64,000 nt of DNA from Daldinia sp. FL1419 (taxonomy: Eukaryota; Ascomycota; Sordariomycetes; Xylariales; Hypoxylaceae): assembly GCA_025201765.1 (NCBI GenBank), contig MU623430.1, forward strand, positions 1 through 64,000, written 5' to 3'. The notes under the pieces are model-generated. The model made no database searches. It was not told the origin of the DNA and saw only the letters and a list, made by a program, of their open reading frames with translations. Below are positions 57,947-64,000 of this stretch, one piece after another. Numbering within the stretch: position 1 is the first letter of the stretch; each line of letters starts with the position of its first letter. The position numbers were made by a program, and so were the translations under genes.

Positions 57947-60326
57947 TACGTTCAAATGGTCACATGCCGCCTGTTCTATCCCTGTAGGCGTATCTACTGC
58001 CAGTCCCGATTACGATCTCGGATATTCCCTTTGGTTGCTATCTGGCAAGTCAACCACGATACTACCATTCTTCTCTGTGTTGCTTATGTATGCCAGTATG
58101 CTGCTACCAGCCATTGCGCAGCTTCCCTCATTTTTCTTCGACAAAAAAAAAAAAAAAACCACAAAAAAAAAGAGCATAGCCGGATAATGAGCTCAATTAC
58201 TTTACATGGTGGATAACCGGCTAGGCTCGTTTGCAACATTTTAAGGGCCCCTTATAGCTTGAGCATGCTTAAGCTACTGCAGCCTATAACTCTACGTTTT
58301 CGTCGGATGCAAACCTAGACTCTTGATCGGAATATCCGCTTGGCCGCGACGATGAGATGGTGGAGTTGATTGTATATAAGTGTGGATAATGCCAAACTAA
58401 TGGTGCATGTAGTTAATGAGACTTGTAAACCTGATATCAGCTTCGTACACCGTGACCGGTTAACTTTCCCCAAAACACATATTACACATGCTGCGTCTAA
58501 TGCGGCGATTCGGTACAAGCTACCCAAATCTGGGTGCTGGGGCTTATGGGAATGCAACTATGAAAATAAAGGAGAGTTATTGTACTTGGTACTGATGAAT
58601 TGTGTGGCTAGATTGAATGAAGCTATGGTAGCCTCGACCATTTAGCTACCTATAGATATGATTGGTGACACGCCTTTATAGAGTAAGTTTGTATGCATTA
58701 TGATGACATTATCACTTTTATCTTACGTTACGTACCTAGGCTGAGATATTATATTAAGCCGTGGTAAATCATTTTGGCGGCTAAGACGTCTTCTTCTGCC
58801 CATTTTCGCAATTCGTAAGAAGCTCCCATTACACGGTGATGAAGTGCAAAAGCAAGAAAGAGGCGGTCACGTTGTATTTCTGATGGTGGCTTTTTCATAG
58901 GAATTTGGATCCTAACCAATAACCAATTAAAACGAAGGTTGGGATAACCCTTGAACGGTTGCTGCGTTGGTAGCCTGTGACTTGTTTCTACATAATATCC
59001 CCACAATGCGAGGGGTTTGTGGTTGATGCTATGCGTTTTTGCTGTCTAAAATAAGCTGTTTTATGCATACTAGGTACCAGCCTTGGAAGGCGTTAAGGTT
59101 CTTTGTGAGTACTTAGGTTAGGTGCCTACCTAGGTACCTATGTAGGTAGGTACATAGGCACCTCCAGCTGTCCACTCTAAGTATTACTGTCTATAACGAC
59201 ATGAGGTGAAGACAAATAAATTTTAACCTAGAAGATGGCTACCAAGTGCGAGACACGACTCATAAAAAGCTGCCCATTCTAAAACGTAGCAAAGGGAAGT
59301 TCCATTAAAAGTAATCACGTTAATTAGGTAGTTATATTAGGTAGGTAGTTCCATACTTGAAAGCATGTGAGCAGGTACCCGGGTACCTACCTAGATAAGC
59401 TGCCCACCTAAGATGCAGGCTACGACGTACCTATGTAGCTCTTAGGTACTGTACCCGCTAGTCCACTTAGGGTATTACTATAGCGATACTACGACAGCCA
59501 CAGGGACCTTGTCTCCACTTTCTGTCTTCGAGGGAACCAACGGTACGGGCAGATAGATTGGGGATTTTGGGTCTGGCGTTTTTCTTTTTTTTTTTCCTTT
59601 ACCCTTCACTTGCCCGAAGGCGGTTTTCTAAGCCATCGCTGGTTCGTTGGCCTTGAAAATACCCAATCCACTTCATCCACATCCACACTCAACACTCACG
59701 CACACATATACATATACATACCTACATAATACACAAAACATCCCGTAAACTACCAAATTCCTAGGTATTCAATCAGATGTGATTAATCGACCCCAAAAAG
59801 CTGCCACAGTCACCTTTTTAGGAATTTCTTTCCCTTGTTACCTTGAACAACTAACTGCGCTACGCTTCTTCTCTCCCCCCTCCCCAAGGACAAGAAACCC
59901 CAGTCAATGCGCAGCCAATATTAGGTCGCCATTTTAGCTAGGACCTTTGGGACCTTGGGACCTTGGGACGTTTAGACCAGACGGAATAAAAAGTAGTAGC
60001 CCATAAGTAAACGACATTCTTTTCGATCCACCTTGTTTATCCACCCTTCTTCCTTCTTCTCCCCTCTACTCTTATTTCATCCTTGGTTCTACTTTCCTCC
60101 TCGCTCAACATCTTCCCCATCCTGCACTTCCGGTTTGTTCCCATCGTCGACGCCACTTTGCCGTACGTCAGATAAGCATATCGTCGATCCGTCGATCAAG
60201 TCCAGCGTGGTGTCGTCGTCGCCATAGCACACCCAACACCGTTATCAAAGGGAGGAATAAGAACAGGAATAGGAATAGGTTACCGAGTAGCACGACTCAT
60301 TCGGAGGGGATATACTCGCCAGCATA
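57947..60326. other. Intergenic spacer
   Basis: No supported gene. A-rich runs at about 58143-58158 and 58163-58172, an ACCTAGGTACCT cluster at 59110-59158 and another at 59325-59395. The 60010-60130 interval is pyrimidine-rich, as in fungal 5' regions, in front of the Cut8-like gene. Confidence 0.55.
59110..59158. repeat. ACCT/AGGT palindromic cluster
   Basis: Contains GCCTACCTAGGTACCTATG followed by GTAGGTAGGTACATAGGC, which pair with each other and could form a hairpin. Confidence 0.85.
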
Positions 60327-61434
60327 ATGAACGTACTGTTATCGCCGCAGCCGCAACCACCGTCTTTTTTCCCTCATCAGCACGAGACCAATCGAAGGTC
60401 GCCCGCTCGCTCAAGTATGTGGACATGTTTAATTGCTCAACCTTCTTATTATTCCGAGTCATGTGGGGCTCTTGTCTTGATGCCCCCTTACCTTTGTGCG
60501 ATCACGGGCTGCGGACTCGACTGCTCTGCATCTAAGAAGACTTGAAAACATAGCAAAATATTCAACATACTAACAATTCTTTTTGATAGTGTCTCCCTTC
60601 CATAACTCCATGGCTAGTAGTCGCAAGCGAAAAGCTGATGACGATGGCGATGAGATGTCGGTTTCGCCCCTCAACTCCCCTGCTACTCAATCGCGACAGC
60701 TCGCTGCCAGACCCTCGAAGAAAGTTCGTGCAAATGAACTAGTAGGCCGACCTCTATCGCTCCCTCGACTCCTTGAGACGCTCGATATAACACAACTGCG
60801 AACTGTGTTACAGACTATCTGCGAGCGACAACCAGAAATCGGAGAAGAAGTCGTCAAAAGCGCCCCGAAGCCGTCAGTCGAGTGCGCGCTACAAGTATTG
60901 AAGGAGTATCAGGACAAACTACGAGATGCTTTCCCCTATGGGGATTCGAGTTCTGACTACACATACTATCGGGTCAAACACCAACTGATCGCCTTAATCG
61001 ACGCCCTCGTTGACTTTACACATCAATTCCTTCCGCCCAACGAGGCAAGCGCCAACCTCTCACTGCAATATCTGGATGGCGCTACAAAGGTGGCTCACAG
61101 CTTACCTGACTGGGAAAGCCAAAGTCATCGACATCATAAAGAGAACGTTTATTACGAAATATCACAAGCCTGGGCTCTAGTTATCAACGAAGCTTCCAAG
61201 AAAGGGGCCGGATTCGTCTTACATTCGGGCGGTTGGGACCAGAAACTTGCTAAACACAATCAACAATCAGGTGGCAGGCTAGGTGCTGCGATTTCCTCCA
61301 TGGCCGCAAATGTCGGCTGGGTTGGCGGGAGCTCGGGAAACAGCGCCTCGAGTACACCTGCCAACCAAAGCTCTATTTTAGACCAGCTGATGGCTGGTAA
61401 CTATGGCTCGCCCGTTCCGGTCGGACGCTGGTAG
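60327..61434 (+). CDS. STS1: Cut8/Sts1-like nuclear proteasome tethering factor
   Basis: Exons 60327-60414 and 60590-61434 give 310 residues. The 175-bp intron has a GTATGT donor and a TACTAAC branch point. The short first exon encodes MNVLLSPQPQPPSFFPHQH, the usual N-terminus of filamentous-fungal Cut8. A basic nuclear signal SRKRKADDD follows. The core has LPRLLETLDITQLRTVLQTICER, YTYYRVKHQLIALIDALVDFTHQFLPP and the helical bundle that binds the membrane and proteasome. Cut8/Sts1 anchors proteasomes in the nucleus. The joined length agrees with the family. Confidence 0.92.
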
Positions 61435-63910
61435 AAAGTGCCGCCGCCAAGGTAGAAGCAAAGAGTGGAGGAGTAGGAGAAAGTGAAGTTGATTTAAACG
61501 AGCCTTAGGGGCACAAAGCTTAATGAGAAAAATGATGTTTGACTGGCATCTAGCATATGACGGAGCAGTCGCGCAATAAGCATCGAGGATGGACGCATTT
61601 GCACATACCACCACCTCGCAATGAGATTACGATAAATACTTTTTGTTTTCGTTTCTTTTGTCTTAGGGAGTGCATGGCATCGGTTCATAGACTTGACAAC
61701 CAAGGGGTTCTTTGCTTTTACGGTTACTTACTACACCACGGCGTTTTAGTACTTACATCATATTACATTCACCATCAATTCATGTTTTCGTTTTTCTCTC
61801 CTTTTCGGTCTAATCCATCTGATATCCCCCTTCCTTTATTCGTTTCTCTCTTCATTCCCACCGATTGACCTACTTCATCATGGACTCATATCTACTCTCG
61901 ACCAAACCTCTTCTGCATAGTGTATTAAATGGATATACGGAGGAACCGCTTCTTGGATAACTACCTAGGTTCAACTGACTCATGTACGAATTGATCTATC
62001 AACCCTTGCATGGCTTCCAGGCCAGTATAGGCGGCCTTAGCCAACGAATTAAGGCGCCTAATGATGTACATACAGCTCGCACTAGCGCTGTCATAGTCGC
62101 AGTGAATATGAGTATTACGGTTTGGCTCGTTGTTCTGCCATAGGAAGACGATAATCATCGGCGATCTAGTCGTCAAGTGTTTGCTATAGGGTTTTTTTTT
62201 TTTTTTTTTTTTTCAAGTTTTGTGTCCCCGCCAGCTGTGATTTGTCTGTTTTGTTGTAGGCAGTATCTGTGATTGGACATATCATGCGGACAGCGTAAAG
62301 AGGCACACTCTAGCTACCCACATTGTAGCACAAGGCTTGAGATTATGTGCAGTGCTCGGAGTGACATAAAGTTTGTGGGTTGGTACCTGTTTTCGGGGTG
62401 TAAATATTATTTTATCAGCAGAAGTGGGAAAGTTTCCCAGGAACGGTTTACCCCTTTTCGACCCGGCTGAATTTTAACCCGTCTAACCCACTCCCGTATT
62501 GGAAAAAGGGAGGCATGATACTTGCTGCGAATAAGGACTTAGCTACCGTTATTGTGTACTGGCTCTTGAAGCGGCATATCGAAGTTGAAACCCCAGCTTG
62601 AGATGGAATAAGTTGGGAACGCCGTCGAGCCCAGTTCCCCTGAATAATCCACTTAAGGCTCAGGTACCCGGAGGGCTAAACGCACGGGAATACCTAGACG
62701 GCAAAGCTAATTTCTCGTTCCGTATTATATACTTTAAGTAGGTAGGTTTCGAGAATGGCTTGAACCTTACAATGGACTATGTATCTTATATGAACCGATT
62801 AGTAAAAGATATTGGCTTGTTGTTCATGATCGCATAATACAACATTATAATAATAGTAATAAAAATAGCAACTTTCTAAAAGTCACAAGCGCTAGATAAT
62901 ACGAGTAGTTAAACGAAGGACTGCTCATCCTCTATACTTCATCTTTATAAACCTAATAAGAAAGGCGAGCTTCCCCCCGAATCCCAAGATCAAATCAGAT
63001 TATCCTCCCATGTGCAGCGGAGTTTATATGGGATTATGCTTTTCCAAGCTCAACAACTAAATTTGTCCCTCACGAATCCGAAAGAGGCTTAAGCTTTAAC
63101 GTAGTGTGCTGTTGGGTCTGTCAGGATATTTTGGTATAGCTGACTCCAAGAGTCCATCAACCATCCTACCTATTGAGTAGGTAGTAAGCTTCTTTAGGTG
63201 GGTGTTCTTGGGTATAGTGAGTTAAGCGATAAACAGGATGCCCGATAACACTAATAAGAGTCTTACTTATACTAATTTATCTACTTCAATAGAATGGTGG
63301 CTATATACATATTATAAAGGCCCTCGAGGGGATTAGCAAAGGGCGCATGTATACCTACCTAGGCGGGTATTCATCCGAAAACCACATTTCATAGTTTGTA
63401 TGTTCAGTCACGAGCCGACTTCCCTGAACAATTAAACCCCCAAGAAAAAATAAGAGAAGTCAAAAACCTTCCTAGGTAACGATCAAGGGGAATACGCCCG
63501 TATCAGGCCATGCCAGCTATGCTTTGCTGCCGCGATCTTTAACCTTCTAGAGGGACTCCTAATGGATAGATACGTAATATAACCTATTTTATCCCACAAT
63601 GGAATCCAAGTAGTTTACGGGGTTGATAATCCCACGCAGAGAGCCTCATGTTTATACTCAGGCTCTGCATTAACCGCCCTGTTCGGGCGATACGTGATAA
63701 CCGGAGACACGAGAGCCTGGAGGTTAAGGAAATAAGTTCGTCTTGAATGTCAACAGAAACATAAATATACCAGTGTCTCTCTTCAAAATCATTCCATTCT
63801 CATCAAGCAACAGCGACTCATTCGGCATCCCATCAGCTTACCGTTTACTGTTCACATATCTGTATCGTATCATCAACTTGCCCATTATCTTACCACTAAC
63901 TTAATTTAAA
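61435..63910. other. Intergenic spacer
   Basis: About 2.5 kb without a supported gene. Poly-T run at 62192-62213. The final 150 bp before 63911 read as a pyrimidine-rich 5' region for the next gene. Confidence 0.5.
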
Positions 63911-64000
63911 ATGGTTACCTCTGGACCCTCTGAATCTCCTCGTGGAGGCCCTAGCAACATCGACGCTTACGCTCTATTTGAGGCTCTTACGGGTCACAAG
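63911..64000 (+). CDS. Start of a gene that leaves the window
   Basis: An ATG at 63911, preceded by CTTAATTTAAA, opens a frame (MVTSGPSESPRGGPSNID...) that is still open at base 64000. Thirty residues are visible, Ser/Gly/Pro-rich, with no domain. Confidence 0.5.
   Translation, partial: MVTSGPSESPRGGPSNIDAYALFEALTGHK

Noticed and set aside
57927..58216. Overlapping open frames at the end of the large unknown gene
   Set aside because: They end in A-homopolymer translated as poly-lysine and overlap the 3' UTR.

Overview
The window is nuclear DNA of a filamentous ascomycete. Nearly every gene has short introns of about 47-175 bp with GT-AG borders and CTAAC-like branch points. The protein set includes fungal-specific families (FluG-type synthetase, HET, Cut8/Sts1, GPI-anchored GH76). 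Intergenic DNA is peppered with short palindromic ACCT/AGGT blocks built around AGGTACCT or CCTAGG. By inference this suggests Sordariomycetes, possibly Xylariales; the order is not proven from this window.

Layout. 1-1.3 kb is an AT-rich tract that looks RIP-degraded and carries an almost intact Tc1/mariner-type MITE. 1.6-4.1 kb holds a three-exon fungal orphan gene. 5.6-13.3 kb holds an MDR oxidoreductase, a 12-exon GMP synthetase and a GH76 mannanase, all on the minus strand. 16.0-19.0 kb is a broken NACHT/ankyrin (NLR-like) gene. 19.6-30.4 kb is mainly housekeeping: a FluG-like protein, a Nop13-like RNA-binding protein, a P-loop kinase with a GC-AG intron, a small unknown gene, a PRELI/Ups protein and methionine aminopeptidase 2. 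32.3-42.9 kb is an accessory island: a small N/G/Q-rich protein, a TPR-CHAT protease-like protein, an AIG1/septin-like GTPase and a HET protein. 43.6-61.4 kb returns to conserved genes: Rae1, a conserved unknown, gamma-tubulin, a small conserved protein, a large unknown protein and a Cut8/Sts1 proteasome tether. A further gene begins at 63911 and leaves the window.

The most interesting part is 32.3-42.9 kb. A TPR-CHAT putative caspase-like protease, a GTPase with an acidic N-terminus and a HET death-domain protein lie consecutively between housekeeping genes, and the NLR relic is about 15 kb away. Each class is linked to self/non-self recognition or regulated cell death in fungi or bacteria, so the group is a plausible but untested allorecognition or immunity module.

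Exon borders were worked out by hand from splice sites, reading frame and family conservation. For every spliced gene the summed exon length is divisible by three. The multi-kilobase spacers contain no gene I could support.
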